Source: UBA7446 sp038143535 (lineage in GTDB: Bacteria > Bacteroidota > Bacteroidia > Flavobacteriales > Flavobacteriaceae). Taken from it: 64,000 nt of DNA. Shown here piece by piece: positions 44,210 through 53,828 of the stretch. The position numbers were made by a program, and so were the translations under genes. Where the stretch lies: contig JAYQMD010000001.1 of NCBI GenBank assembly GCA_038143535.1, positions 744,001-808,000 on the forward strand, written 5' to 3'. Position 1 is the first letter of the stretch, and every line of letters starts with the position of its first letter. The notes below the pieces were generated by a model, which made no database searches, was not told where the DNA came from, and saw nothing but the letters and a program-made list of their open reading frames with translations.

Positions 44210-45495
44210 TGAAGTTTATATCCAATCCTGAACGAAGTACATGGCAGGCACTTACCCAGCGCCCAACTGCCGATTTCTCTTCTATTGAACCCACCGTGGA
44301 TGAAGTCTTTGCCGCCGTGCGTAGCAATGGCGATGCAGCCGTTCGGAAATACAGTCAAAAGTTTGACGCATATACGCCAGATCAACTGATGATAGCTCCG
44401 CAAGCATTAGCAAATGCGAAGGGGGAACTGTCTGCAGAACTGGTCGCTGCTATTGACGTGGCGTATGAAAACATTTACCGCTTTCACGAAGCCCAAAAAA
44501 CAGCACCTGTTCGTCTGGATACCCAAGAAGGGGTTAGCTGCTGGCAAGAGAAAAAACCCATCGAGAAAGTGGGGATTTACATTCCAGGCGGAACTGCACC
44601 GCTATTTTCAACTGTGCTAATGCTGGCCATTCCTGCACAACTGGCTGGTTGTAGGCAAATAGTGTTATGCACGCCACCAAATAAGTCAGGAGTACCCGCT
44701 GCCATGCGCTATGCAGCTCAAAAATGTGGCGTAACGCTCGTAGCACAAATTGGCGGCATACAGGCCATTGCTGCTTTAACCTATGGTACTGAGAGCATTC
44801 CTAAAGTCTACAAAATATTTGGTCCAGGCAATCAGTTTGTAACCGTTGCCAAGCAAAAGGCAACTCAATACCAAACGGCCATCGATATGCCTGCAGGCCC
44901 TTCCGAACTTTTGGTGGTTGCCGACAGCACGGCAAAGCCCGCATATGTGGCTGCAGACCTGTTGTCCCAAGCTGAGCACGGCAAAGACAGTCAAGTGATA
45001 TTGGTTAGCACATCGGAACAAATAATCCCTCAAGTACAAGCTGAACTCGACAAACAATTGTTTGCGCTGCCCAGAAAAGAAATTGCTGCTGCTGCATTGG
45101 AAAACTCATTGGCTGTATATTTTGACGATGAGCAGGCTGCACTTGATTTTATCAACGAATACGGTCCTGAGCACTACATTGCTTGTGTGGAGAACGAAAA
45201 CGTATTTGTAGACGGCATTATCAATGCAGGATCTGTGTTTATTGGCAACTATACCCCTGAAAGCGCTGGTGATTATGCCTCTGGTACCAATCACACCCTG
45301 CCCACTAACGGCTACACCAAGCAATACAGTGGAGTTAATTTAGATGCCTTTTTAAAGGCGATTACCTATCAGCGCATCAGTGCGCAAGGCATAAGGTCTT
45401 TAGGTCCGCACATCGAGGCCATGGCCGCAACAGAGGGGCTTGATGCCCACAAAAATGCAGTAAGCTTGCGATTAAAAGATTTGAACAATGGCTAA
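44209..45495 (+). CDS. hisD: Histidinol dehydrogenase
   Basis: Last step of histidine synthesis, NAD-dependent double oxidation of histidinol. The 428-residue zinc enzyme has 'YIPGGTAPLFSTVLMLAIPA' (quoted in part), 'DMPAGPSELLVVAD', 'LLSQAEHG' and the active-site 'GPEHYI' with the catalytic Glu-His. It overlaps hisC by 8 bases. Confidence 0.97.
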   Translation: MKFISNPERSTWQALTQRPTADFSSIEPTVDEVFAAVRSNGDAAVRKYSQKFDAYTPDQLMIAPQALANAKGELSAELVAAIDVAYENIYRFHEAQKTAPVRLDTQEGVSCWQEKKPIEKVGIYIPGGTAPLFSTVLMLAIPAQLAGCRQIVLCTPPNKSGVPAAMRYAAQKCGVTLVAQIGGIQAIAALTYGTESIPKVYKIFGPGNQFVTVAKQKATQYQTAIDMPAGPSELLVVADSTAKPAYVAADLLSQAEHGKDSQVILVSTSEQIIPQVQAELDKQLFALPRKEIAAAALENSLAVYFDDEQAALDFINEYGPEHYIACVENENVFVDGIINAGSVFIGNYTPESAGDYASGTNHTLPTNGYTKQYSGVNLDAFLKAITYQRISAQGIRSLGPHIEAMAATEGLDAHKNAVSLRLKDLNNG

Positions 45496-46539
45496 GGCAT
45501 TTGATTTAACGCAATGGGCTAGACCCGAAATGTTGGCGCTTGCGCCCTACACATCGGCGAGGGACACCTTTACCGCAACAACTGGGAAGTATGCCTTTTT
45601 GGACGCCAACGAGAACCCCAATGCGTCTGCAGTCAACAGGTATCCAGATCCAAATCAATTGGCATTGAAGAAAAAATTGGGGCACTTCGTGGATGTTCCG
45701 TCAATCAACTTTTGATTGGAAATGGCAGCGATGAAATCTTGGATTTACTATTCCGAGCGTTTTGCACTCCCAATAAAGACAACGTAATTCTTATGCCACC
45801 TACCTATGGCATGTATGCCGTGTTGGCCAATATTAATGGTGTAGGCATTAAAGAAGTACCGCTTACAGCTGATTTTCAATTAAAGACGGACGAAATCCTA
45901 GCAGCTGTTGATTCCAACACCAAGGCTATTTTCTTTTGTAGCCCCAATAACCCAAGCGGAAATGTGTTTAAACCCTCAGACATAACAACATTGATCAACG
46001 GCTTTGACGGCTTGGTGGTTATAGATGAGGCGTATATCGATTTTACAGATGGACCAGGTTGGTTGTCTCAATTAGACAACTATCCAAACCTCGTGGTGAC
46101 GCAGACCCTTTCCAAGGCCTTTGGACTGGCGGGATTGCGCCTTGGTATTGCTATCGCACATCCCAGCATTATCAAGCTGCTGCACACCATCAAACCGCCA
46201 TACAACATCAATACCCTTAGTCAGCAACAAGCGATTGAAGCTTTGTCCGATATCGAAAAAGTAACCCGACAAATTGCAGCATTGCTAGCCGAACGCAATA
46301 GGGTAGCGGCTTATTTAAACGAACTGGATTGGGTAGAAACCGTATTTCCATCGGATGCCAATTTTTTATTGATACGTGTTGATGATGCAAACAAACGCTA
46401 TGACGCATTGCTTGCGCAAAAAGTGGTGGTACGCAACCGATCTACGCAGACAAATTGTAAAAACACCCTTCGTATCAGCATTGGTACCCCAGTAGAAAAC
46501 AACGAACTTATGGCAGCTTGTAATACCATATCATTATGA
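45488..46539 (+). pseudogene. hisC: Histidinol-phosphate aminotransferase with a one-base frameshift
   Basis: PLP enzyme converting imidazole-acetol phosphate to histidinol phosphate. The reading starts at the ATG at 45488 and runs normally for about 70 residues ('FLDANENPNAS', 'RYPDPNQLALKKKL'), then meets a TGA at 45713-45715. The remaining part ('NQLLIGNGSDEILDLLFRAF', 'CSPNNPSGN', PLP Lys in 'TLSKAFGLAGLR', to 46539) is in the frame shifted by -1. One missing base near 45695-45705 explains this exactly (expected 'VPVNQLLIGNG'). Everything else is conserved and of normal length (about 350 residues). Either a real lesion, which would break histidine synthesis, or a sequencing error. Confidence 0.92.
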
Positions 46540-47660
46540 AAAAAGTATTGTTTATTGACAGAGACGGCACCCTAGCACTGGAGCCTGAAAATTACCAACT
46601 CGATGCAATGGATAAACTCGTTTTTTATCCCAGTGTGTTTCAGTATTTAGGACGAATCGCCAAGGAGCTAGACTATGTATTGGTTATGGTTACTAATCAA
46701 GACGGACTGGGGACGGACAGCTTTCCAGAAGATACCTTTTGGCCCACACACGACTTTATTATGACTGCCTTAAAAAATGAAGGTATAAACTTTAGCGAGG
46801 TGCTTATCGATAAAAGCCTACCTGCCGACAATGCACCCACACGCAAACCCAAAACGGGCATGCTGTCCGCTTACCTAGACAATGCCGACTACGACCTCGA
46901 AAACTCATTTGTCATTGGCGATCGAGTAACGGATATGGAACTGGCAGCTAACCTCGGTGCAAAGGGCATCTTGTTGCAAAACAATGCGCGGATGACAGCA
47001 GCAATTCCAGATGCATTGACCGATACTGTCGCACTGAAAACAACCGCTTGGAGCGAGGTATACACGTTGTTAAAGGCTGGTGGGAGACGCATCAGTCACG
47101 AACGTAAAACAAAAGAAACTTCCATTGAAATTGATCTAAACCTAGATGGTACAGGCGAGAGCAGTATTGATACGGGCATTGCCTTTTTTGATCACATGCT
47201 AGACCAATTGGCGCGTCATGGCGGGGTAGACCTAAAGCTGACCACCAAAGGCGATTTGAAAATAGACGAACACCATACCATTGAAGATACGGCCATTGCC
47301 TTAGGCGAAGCCTTTAGAAAAGCATTGGGCGATAAGCTGGGCATTGAACGCTATGGCTTTTGCCTACCTATGGACGATTGTTTGGCGCAAGTTTCCCTTG
47401 ATTTTGGGGGCCGTGCTTGGTTGATGTGGAATGCTAAATTCAAAAGAGAACTCATTGGTAAAATGCCAACAGAAATGTTCTTTCACTTCTTTAAATCTTT
47501 TGCTGATGGTGCCAAGGCTAACCTAAACATTAAGGCAGAAGGACATAACGAACACCACAAGATTGAAGCCATTTTTAAGGCGTTTGCTAAGGCCATTCGT
47601 GCAGCCATCAAAAGGGATGCAGAGAAACTGGTATTACCCTCTACCAAAGGACAGTTATGA
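46536..47660 (+). CDS. hisB: Bifunctional histidinol-phosphatase / imidazoleglycerol-phosphate dehydratase
   Basis: A 374-residue fusion. The N-terminal HAD phosphatase (1 to about 165) has 'FIDRDGTLALEP' with the nucleophile Asp and 'GDRVTDMELA'; the zinc-binding Cys/His loop of E. coli HisB is replaced by 'SLPADNAPTRKPK', so it is likely zinc-free. The C-terminal dehydratase (about 180-374) has the two manganese His groups 'DHMLDQLARHGG' and 'DEHHTIEDTAI' and 'NEHHKIEAIFK'. It overlaps hisC and hisH by 4 bases each (ATGA). Confidence 0.96.
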   Translation: MKKVLFIDRDGTLALEPENYQLDAMDKLVFYPSVFQYLGRIAKELDYVLVMVTNQDGLGTDSFPEDTFWPTHDFIMTALKNEGINFSEVLIDKSLPADNAPTRKPKTGMLSAYLDNADYDLENSFVIGDRVTDMELAANLGAKGILLQNNARMTAAIPDALTDTVALKTTAWSEVYTLLKAGGRRISHERKTKETSIEIDLNLDGTGESSIDTGIAFFDHMLDQLARHGGVDLKLTTKGDLKIDEHHTIEDTAIALGEAFRKALGDKLGIERYGFCLPMDDCLAQVSLDFGGRAWLMWNAKFKRELIGKMPTEMFFHFFKSFADGAKANLNIKAEGHNEHHKIEAIFKAFAKAIRAAIKRDAEKLVLPSTKGQL

Positions 47661-48235
47661 ATGTAGTCATCATTGATTATGGGGCGGGCAATATTCAGAG
47701 CATTCGCTTTGCATTGGCGCGTGTGGGCATCACAGCCACATTGAGCGATGATGTAACTACCATCAAAAATGCCTCGCATGTGATATTTCCGGGCGTTGGC
47801 GAGGCAAGTTCTGCTATGGAAAAACTCCGTGCTACGGGACTTGACAAACTCCTTCCTAGGCTAACACAACCCGTATTGGGCATCTGTTTGGGGATGCAAC
47901 TGATGTGTAACCATACCGAAGAAGGCGACACAGCAGGGCTTGGCATTTTCGATACTGAGGTTGTACGCTTTGAAACCCTTTTAAACGTTCCCCATATGGG
48001 TTGGAACACGATTGAAGGCAAAGGATTGCTCTTTAACGATATCGATGCAAACAGCTACTTTTATTTGGTGCACAGCTTTTATGCGGTACCCAACAAAGAC
48101 ATGGTTGGCGCTTGTAATTACGATATTCGCTTTGCTGCTGCCTTGGCAAAAGACAATTTTTACGGTACGCAATTTCACCCAGAAAAAAGCGGAGCCGTTG
48201 GCGCGCGCTTATTACAAAACTTTCTAGTCTTATGA
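47657..48235 (+). CDS. hisH: Imidazole glycerol phosphate synthase, glutaminase subunit
   Basis: Delivers ammonia from glutamine to HisF. The 192-residue class I glutamine amidotransferase has the nucleophile Cys in 'GICLGMQLM' and the His-Glu pair in 'TQFHPEKSG'. Start and stop overlap its neighbours hisB and hisA by 4 bases each, so production is tightly coupled. Confidence 0.97.
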   Translation: MNVVIIDYGAGNIQSIRFALARVGITATLSDDVTTIKNASHVIFPGVGEASSAMEKLRATGLDKLLPRLTQPVLGICLGMQLMCNHTEEGDTAGLGIFDTEVVRFETLLNVPHMGWNTIEGKGLLFNDIDANSYFYLVHSFYAVPNKDMVGACNYDIRFAAALAKDNFYGTQFHPEKSGAVGARLLQNFLVL

Positions 48236-48960
48236 TTTTAGTTCCTGCCATAGATATCATCAACGGACAATGCGTACGCCTTAGCAAAGGAGATTACGAC
48301 ACTAAAAAAGTATATAGCGATTCGCCTATTGAAGTAGCCAAGGCTTTTGAGGGTGCTGGATTGACACACTTGCACGTAGTTGATCTGGACGGTGCACGTG
48401 CAAAACATATCGTCAATAACAAAGTATTGGAGGCCATTGCCACCAAAACAACACTGACCGTAGATTTTGGGGGTGGTATTAAATCGGCTATTGATTTGCA
48501 AACCGCTTTTGATTGTGGTGCTGCACAGGTTACGTTGGGTAGTGTTGCCGTAGATGCACCTGAATTGGTTTTGGAGTGGCTGCAACAATTTGGGGCAGAT
48601 AAACTCATATTGGGCGCAGACGCCAAAGACAAACGAATTGCCACGCACGGATGGGAAAAAGACTCGGGCATAGACGTGTTGGATTTTGTCAAAGACTACA
48701 CCGCTAAAGGTTTTCGGCATGTGCTCTGTACGGATGTTGCCAAAGACGGCATGCTGGCAGGCCCATCGTTGGAGCTTTACTATGAGCTGCTTGAAAAAGT
48801 AGCAAAGATTTCGCTGATTGCTTCGGGTGGAGTAAGCAGTATGGACGACTTATATCAACTAGAAGAACTGGGTTGTACGGCAGCGATCATTGGAAAGGCG
48901 ATATACGAAGGGAAAATAGCCTTAAAAGAATTGGAAAACTATCAATTAGAACAATCATAA
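48232..48960 (+). CDS. hisA: Phosphoribosylformimino-AICAR ribotide isomerase
   Basis: A TIM-barrel isomerase, 242 residues, with the two phosphate-binding glycine loops ('VDFGGGI' and 'ASGGVSS') and the catalytic Asp residues in 'PAIDII' (early strand) and 'CTDVAKDG'. It is paralogous to HisF encoded next to it. It ends 1 base before hisF. Confidence 0.97.
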   Translation: MILVPAIDIINGQCVRLSKGDYDTKKVYSDSPIEVAKAFEGAGLTHLHVVDLDGARAKHIVNNKVLEAIATKTTLTVDFGGGIKSAIDLQTAFDCGAAQVTLGSVAVDAPELVLEWLQQFGADKLILGADAKDKRIATHGWEKDSGIDVLDFVKDYTAKGFRHVLCTDVAKDGMLAGPSLELYYELLEKVAKISLIASGGVSSMDDLYQLEELGCTAAIIGKAIYEGKIALKELENYQLEQS

Positions 48961-48961
48961 G

Positions 48962-49714
48962 ATGCTAACCAAAAGAATTATTCCTTGTTTGGATGTCAAA
49001 GACGGACGTACCGTAAAGGGCGTCAACTTTGTTTCTTTGCGTGATGCGGGCGACCCCGTAGAACTGGCACAGCGCTATGCGCAGGAAGGCGCAGACGAAT
49101 TGGTCTTTTTGGATATTTCCGCATCAGAAGAAAAACGCAAGACCTTGGCACAACTGGTGCGTCATGTCGCACAGGCCATTGATATTCCCTTTACGGTAGG
49201 TGGTGGCATAAGTTCGGTTGAAGACGTAGGTGTCTTACTTGATAACGGCGCAGATAAAGTTTCCATCAATTCGGCAGCGGTGTGCCGTCCAGAACTCATA
49301 AGCGAACTGGCACAGCGTTTTGGCACCCAATGTATAGTCGTTGCCATCGATGCCAAAAAAATTGAAGACGAATGGGTGGTGCACTTGGTAGGTGGTAAAT
49401 TGCCCACGGAAAGACGGCTGTTTGAATGGGCGACTGAAGCCGTAGCGCGTGGCGCAGGCGAACTGCTCTTTACTTCTATGGATCACGATGGTACCAAGCA
49501 AGGCTTTGCCAACACAGCATTAAAAAAATTAAGTGAAACGGTTAGCGTTCCTGTCATTGCGTCCGGTGGAGCAGGGGAGATGACCCATTTTGTTGATACC
49601 TTTGTACAAGGAAATGCAGATGCCGCTTTGGCAGCAAGTGTGTTTCATTTTAAAGAAATCGGCATACCCGAACTCAAAACAAATTTAAATAAACATCAAA
49701 TACCCGTACGATGA
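48962..49714 (+). CDS. hisF: Imidazole glycerol phosphate synthase, cyclase subunit
   Basis: A 250-residue TIM barrel forming IGP and AICAR from PRFAR and ammonia from HisH. Catalytic Asp residues lie in 'IPCLDVKDGRTVKG' and 'TSMDHDGTKQGF'; phosphate loops are 'VGGGIS' and 'ASGGAG'. Overlaps hisIE by 4 bases. Confidence 0.97.
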   Translation: MLTKRIIPCLDVKDGRTVKGVNFVSLRDAGDPVELAQRYAQEGADELVFLDISASEEKRKTLAQLVRHVAQAIDIPFTVGGGISSVEDVGVLLDNGADKVSINSAAVCRPELISELAQRFGTQCIVVAIDAKKIEDEWVVHLVGGKLPTERRLFEWATEAVARGAGELLFTSMDHDGTKQGFANTALKKLSETVSVPVIASGGAGEMTHFVDTFVQGNADAALAASVFHFKEIGIPELKTNLNKHQIPVR

Positions 49715-50307
49715 ACATAGATTTTAGCAAATACCCAGATGGACTGGTACCCGCCATAGTACAAGATGCACAGACAAAAACTGTACTGATGCTGGGCTAT
49801 ATGAATGCCGATGCCGTTGCTAAAACTCAAGCTAGCCAACAGGTTACTTTTTACAGCAGAAGTAAAAACCGCCTGTGGACCAAAGGCGAGGAAAGCGGGA
49901 ATGTGTTGGAATTGGTTTCCATGGCCGTGGATTGCGATATGGACACACTGCTTGTTAAAGCTACTCCCAAAGGACCCACCTGCCACACGGGTAGCGACAC
50001 CTGCTGGAACGAAAAAAACAGCCCTTCTTATGGATTTCTATCAGCTTTGGAAGCCATCATTGCTGACCGCAAAATCAACCCAACCGATAAAAGTTATGTA
50101 GCGAGTTTATTTGCCAAAGGCATTAATAAAATTGCACAAAAAGTAGGTGAGGAAGCGGTGGAAACCGTTATCGAAGCCAAGGACAATGACAAAGGCTTGT
50201 TCCTAAACGAAAGTGCCGACTTACTCTTTCACCTGATGATTTTACTGCAAGCCAAAGGATATGCACTGCAAGATGTGGTGGATGTGTTGTCGCGTAGGGA
50301 GAAGTGA
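49711..50307 (+). CDS. hisIE: Bifunctional phosphoribosyl-AMP cyclohydrolase / phosphoribosyl-ATP pyrophosphatase
   Basis: A 198-residue fusion doing steps 2 and 3 of histidine synthesis. The HisI part (1 to about 105) has 'VTFYSRSKNRLWTKGEESG', and zinc Cys/Asp residues in 'VDCDMD' and 'GPTCHTGSDTCW'. The HisE part (about 110-198) has 'KIAQKVGEEAVETVIEAKD' with the metal-binding Glu residues. Last gene of the operon. Confidence 0.97.
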   Translation: MNIDFSKYPDGLVPAIVQDAQTKTVLMLGYMNADAVAKTQASQQVTFYSRSKNRLWTKGEESGNVLELVSMAVDCDMDTLLVKATPKGPTCHTGSDTCWNEKNSPSYGFLSALEAIIADRKINPTDKSYVASLFAKGINKIAQKVGEEAVETVIEAKDNDKGLFLNESADLLFHLMILLQAKGYALQDVVDVLSRREK

Positions 50308-50442
50308 TTAGGTAATGGTTATGGGTGTTTGGTTTTTTACAATACATTATCGTCCTTTTTTTATATTTTTATAATGTAACAATTTTTGCGTAAATCGTTA
50401 AAATATCAACTTGTTTACTCAATTTTAATTTACTAACCCTTT

Positions 50443-52341
50443 ATGAAACGATTATTCACGACCAGAACGAACCTTTTCTTATTGCTTTTCATTGTCATCC
50501 TACAGGGATGTGCCAGTCTTGGCCTGATCTCCAAAAAAAGTAACATTATTGAAACGTATATTGACTTGAATGCAGTTGAGAACGACCAGCTTTTGGTTAG
50601 CCTTGACCCAGGACCCTTCCCAGCAGGTGAAGTGACTTTTTACATGCCGAGCGTCATTCCCGGAACCTATGAATACACAGACTTTGGCCGTTTTGTAACA
50701 AACCTCCAAGCATTTGACAAAAACAACCAAACTCTCGAAGTGGTAAAAGACGGAAAAAACACTTGGAAAATTGCCGAGGGGAAAAAACTAGACCGCATCA
50801 CCTATAGGGTTGATGACACCTTTGACAGTCCTGAAGGGAAAAAGATTTACCCCATGGGCGGTACCAAAATAGAAAAAGACGAAGTCTATTTACTGAACCT
50901 ACATGGCTTTGTAGGTTATTTTAAAGGTGGTAAAGAATGGTCCTATCGCGTAACCATAGATTCTCCATCAGACTTGGTTCCGTTTTCTTCGATGGAATCG
51001 TTAAGCCACACCGCTACCCAAGATGTATTTCTAGCAGGTCGTTACTTTAACATTATAGACGATCCCATTCTCTACACCAGCGATGACAGCATTTCTTTTT
51101 CCCTAGAGGACATTGATGTTAACCTCGCCGTGCATTCGCCAACAGGCGCGCACAAAGCAGCAGATTTTAAAGAGACCCTTGTGGACATGATGGAAGCACA
51201 AAAACGCTTTTTGGGCGATGCTAACAACACCAAAAGCTATGACATTCTACTGTTGCTGATGAGTATGGAAGAAGTCCGGCACTTTGGTGGGGTACAGGGC
51301 GCATTGGAACACCACACTTCAACCACGGTGGTTTTTTATGAAGGCATTGATGCAGCATCGCTCAAAGAATATTTGACAGATGTGGTTTCACATGAGTTTT
51401 TCCACACACTTACACCCCTGAATGTACACTCCGAGCAAATTCACTATTTCAACTATAACGAAGGCGTGATGTCGCAACACTTGTGGATGTATGAGGGGAC
51501 AACAGAGTATTTTGCAAATCTGTTTCAAGTGCAACAAGACCTCATCACTGAGGAAGATTTTTATTCTCGCATTACAGAAAAAATTGACCTAGCCAAACGT
51601 TATGACGATACCATGCCCTTTACGGAAATGAGCATTAAAATTGTTGACGAGCCCTACCAATCCAATTACCAAAATGTGTACTATAAAGGTGCCTTGATTA
51701 ATATGTGTTTAGATATCATCATAAGAGAGCAGAGTGGGGGCAAACGTGGTATTTTATCCGTCATGCAAGCCTTGGCAAAAAAATACGGGGTAGATAAGCC
51801 TTTCACAGACAACCAACTTTTTAATGAAATCGTTGCCATGACTTATTCTGAAGTGGGTGACTTTATCAAAACCCATGTACAAGGCGAAACGCCCATTCCG
51901 TATAAACGCTTTTTGGAAAAGGCAGGTGTTACCATTGTTGATACAGACCAAAAGCTTCCGAGCATTATCATGGTCACACCACGACAACCCTTTATTGCGC
52001 CGCAACCCAACGAAGCTGGAACCATGGATTTAGTGGTAACAAGATTAAACAATCGCCTTAGCGAAATTGGTTTCCAAGCAGGGGATGTGTTGCGTGTGTT
52101 TAACGGTGCGGAAATCCCTTCGCTTACACAAGAAAATATGGGTGCTTTAAATATGTTGTTTGGAGTTTCGTTTGATTGGAAACCCGATCAAGAAGTAACG
52201 TTTGAAGTAGAACGTGCAGGTGTGTCTAAAACACTTCACGGAACCGTTGGCGTAGCTGTAGCACCAGCAAAAGGAATACAAGTAAATACCTATGCCACAG
52301 CCGCACAAATTGCATTGCGGAATGCGTGGTTGTATGAGTAG
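50443..52341 (+). CDS. M61-family metallopeptidase lipoprotein with PDZ domain
   Basis: A 632-residue lipoprotein (lipobox 'ILQGC', Cys23) of the M61 glycyl aminopeptidase family. The N-terminal beta domain ('TFYMPSVIPGTYEYTDFGR') is typical; the metal site is 'VVSHEFFHTLTPLNVHS' (HEXXH near residue 316) with the third ligand Glu in 'LWMYEGTTEYFANL'. A PDZ-like domain follows near residues 530-620 ('IGFQAGDVLRVFNG'). It acts in the periplasm or on the surface, taking part in peptide breakdown. It stands alone, 135 bases after the histidine operon. Confidence 0.93.
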   Translation: MKRLFTTRTNLFLLLFIVILQGCASLGLISKKSNIIETYIDLNAVENDQLLVSLDPGPFPAGEVTFYMPSVIPGTYEYTDFGRFVTNLQAFDKNNQTLEVVKDGKNTWKIAEGKKLDRITYRVDDTFDSPEGKKIYPMGGTKIEKDEVYLLNLHGFVGYFKGGKEWSYRVTIDSPSDLVPFSSMESLSHTATQDVFLAGRYFNIIDDPILYTSDDSISFSLEDIDVNLAVHSPTGAHKAADFKETLVDMMEAQKRFLGDANNTKSYDILLLLMSMEEVRHFGGVQGALEHHTSTTVVFYEGIDAASLKEYLTDVVSHEFFHTLTPLNVHSEQIHYFNYNEGVMSQHLWMYEGTTEYFANLFQVQQDLITEEDFYSRITEKIDLAKRYDDTMPFTEMSIKIVDEPYQSNYQNVYYKGALINMCLDIIIREQSGGKRGILSVMQALAKKYGVDKPFTDNQLFNEIVAMTYSEVGDFIKTHVQGETPIPYKRFLEKAGVTIVDTDQKLPSIIMVTPRQPFIAPQPNEAGTMDLVVTRLNNRLSEIGFQAGDVLRVFNGAEIPSLTQENMGALNMLFGVSFDWKPDQEVTFEVERAGVSKTLHGTVGVAVAPAKGIQVNTYATAAQIALRNAWLYE

Positions 52342-52368
52342 TTATTAGTGAATGTGTAACTATAAATC

Positions 52369-53037
52369 ATGCAATTAAATTCATCGATATTTCGGTTTTT
52401 TAGGCAGCTCGCAAAGCACAACAACCGCGAGTGGTTTGACCAACACAAACCCGAGTTTAAGGCCTTGGAATCAGATGTAAAGCTATTTGGTGAGGCCCTG
52501 AAAGACCAACTCAACCAACACGATAGCATAGACCGTTTTAAGCTGTTTCGCATTTACCGTGACGTGCGTTTTTCCAAAGACAAAACCCCTTACAAAACCC
52601 ATTTCGGACTGACGTGGCACCGCACCAAGCCCGAACTGCGAGGCGGGTATTACCTCCACCTCAAACCCGACGATGTCTTTTTAGCCTGTGGTTTTTGGGA
52701 TCCTGCTCCGGCAGACCTTAAACGCATACGCCAAGAAATTGACCTCGACGGAGACGAATACCGAAACCTTATCCATACACCAGCCTTCAAAAACATTTGG
52801 GGCGAACTGCAAGGTAATACCATTAAAACCGCACCCAAGGGCTATTCCAAAGGCCACCCAAACATCGATTTACTGCGTTTTAAGCAGCACATCTTTATGA
52901 TTCGCTATAAGGAGAAGGAAGTTACCGCTGCGGACTTTATAGACCGCCTAGACGCTGCCCTGCAGGACGTGCGCCCCTTTGTAGACTATATGAGCGCCGT
53001 GCTGACCACCAATGCGGATGGGGAGTCTTTGGTTTAA
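52369..53037 (+). CDS. DUF2461 (TIGR02453) family protein
   Basis: A 222-residue protein of the DUF2461 family, found in many bacteria and some fungi, with no established function. Recognisable parts are 'LAKHNNREWFDQHKPEFKAL' at the start, 'FRIYRDVRFSKDKTPYKTHFG' (in part) and 'GGYYLHLKPDDVFLACGFW'. Cytosolic; no membrane segment. It begins 27 bases after the M61 gene. No catalytic motif can be assigned. Confidence 0.9.
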   Translation: MQLNSSIFRFFRQLAKHNNREWFDQHKPEFKALESDVKLFGEALKDQLNQHDSIDRFKLFRIYRDVRFSKDKTPYKTHFGLTWHRTKPELRGGYYLHLKPDDVFLACGFWDPAPADLKRIRQEIDLDGDEYRNLIHTPAFKNIWGELQGNTIKTAPKGYSKGHPNIDLLRFKQHIFMIRYKEKEVTAADFIDRLDAALQDVRPFVDYMSAVLTTNADGESLV

Positions 53038-53138
53038 TTCTCTAAATCTCTAAAAATATACTCAATCAAAAAGTTCAGCGTTTTTACAATGACAAAATAA
53101 ACGACAACACGGATAGCCATAAGTTTAATAAAGTTCAT
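53034..53138 (-). CDS. Possible tiny transmembrane protein (34 aa)
   Basis: A 34-codon ORF with an ATG start in a gap that otherwise has no gene. It encodes a short basic tip, a hydrophobic helix ('VVVYFVIVKTLNFLIEYIF') and a charged end. Such one-helix proteins occur, but the ORF is short and no ribosome-binding feature helps. It could be chance. It would overlap the end of the DUF2461 gene by 4 bases. Confidence 0.35.
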   Translation of the reverse strand: MNFIKLMAIRVVVYFVIVKTLNFLIEYIFRDLEN

Positions 53139-53202
53139 AGGTTGATATTTTAAGGAACTTAAATATACGAGTTATTGTAGAATCGAATGATGAAATGAAA
53201 AC

Positions 53203-53619
53203 TTAAACGGCTTTAGACAAACTGTCTGCTACCAACAATTGCAGTTGGTCCTGCAAGCGTACAATGACCAAATTCATCATGCGCTTGTTTAATTTGGACG
53301 AGTTTTGAATGTAAAAAGCGTATTCGTCTAAGGTAAATTGGCCAATCAACATGCCTTTGACAGCATTGCGAAACTTCTGATCTTTGCAAATGGCTGTTTC
53401 AATATATTGCATGCGCTTTTCTAGCGAAAGTTCGTAAAATACGCCCTTGTGCTTGTTGGCATAATTCACAAAAGCAGCAATGAGTAGTGGGTTTTGCAAT
53501 TTTAAAACAGGGCGAAGGGTTGCGTTTTGAAAGCGTTCTTCTTCTGACATTGTGTCAAATGTTTGGTGCTTTTTGATTTCTGGGCGTATGCGCAGCAAAT
53601 CATTGTGCCTGTCGTTCAT
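53203..53619 (-). CDS. Conserved flavobacterial protein (138 aa), unknown function
   Basis: A small soluble helical protein beginning 'MNDRHNDLLRIRPEIKKHQ', with conserved parts 'FQNATLRPVLKLQNPLLI' and 'FRNAVKGMLIGQFTLDEY' and 'NKRMMNLVIVRLQDQLQLL'. From memory it is conserved in Flavobacteriia and often labelled 'glyoxalase', for which there is no support in sequence. The start is the ATG complementing 53617-53619; the longer frame adds non-conserved residues. Divergent from ald. Confidence 0.85.
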   Translation of the reverse strand: MNDRHNDLLRIRPEIKKHQTFDTMSEEERFQNATLRPVLKLQNPLLIAAFVNYANKHKGVFYELSLEKRMQYIETAICKDQKFRNAVKGMLIGQFTLDEYAFYIQNSSKLNKRMMNLVIVRLQDQLQLLVADSLSKAV

Positions 53620-53693
53620 TTTAAAAATTTTTAATAAAGTTAAATTCAATTGGCTTGCATTTGCTGGCAAAGGTTTGTGTTCTTATCAATAGG

Positions 53694-53703
53694 TTGTTAA
53701 CAA
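53694..53703. promoter_or_regulatory. Palindrome TTGTTAACAA in the divergent region
   Basis: A perfect 10-base palindrome between the minus-strand small gene (start 53619) and ald (start 53829). It could be part of the -33 region of the minus-strand gene or an operator. AT-rich, so chance is possible. Confidence 0.25.
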
Positions 53704-53828
53704 TAGGTACATCACACGGATTTAACTCATTATAGTTCACCGACACAATGAATGATAATTTATCTTATGTTAAATTATGTTTTTGATTGCTGTTTTATAT
53801 ACCTTCGTAAGAACTAATCAACACCCTT

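Noticed and set aside
45488..45715. Programmed ribosomal frameshift in hisC
   Set aside because: No slippery heptamer or strong downstream structure is evident at the shift point; a one-base deletion is simpler.
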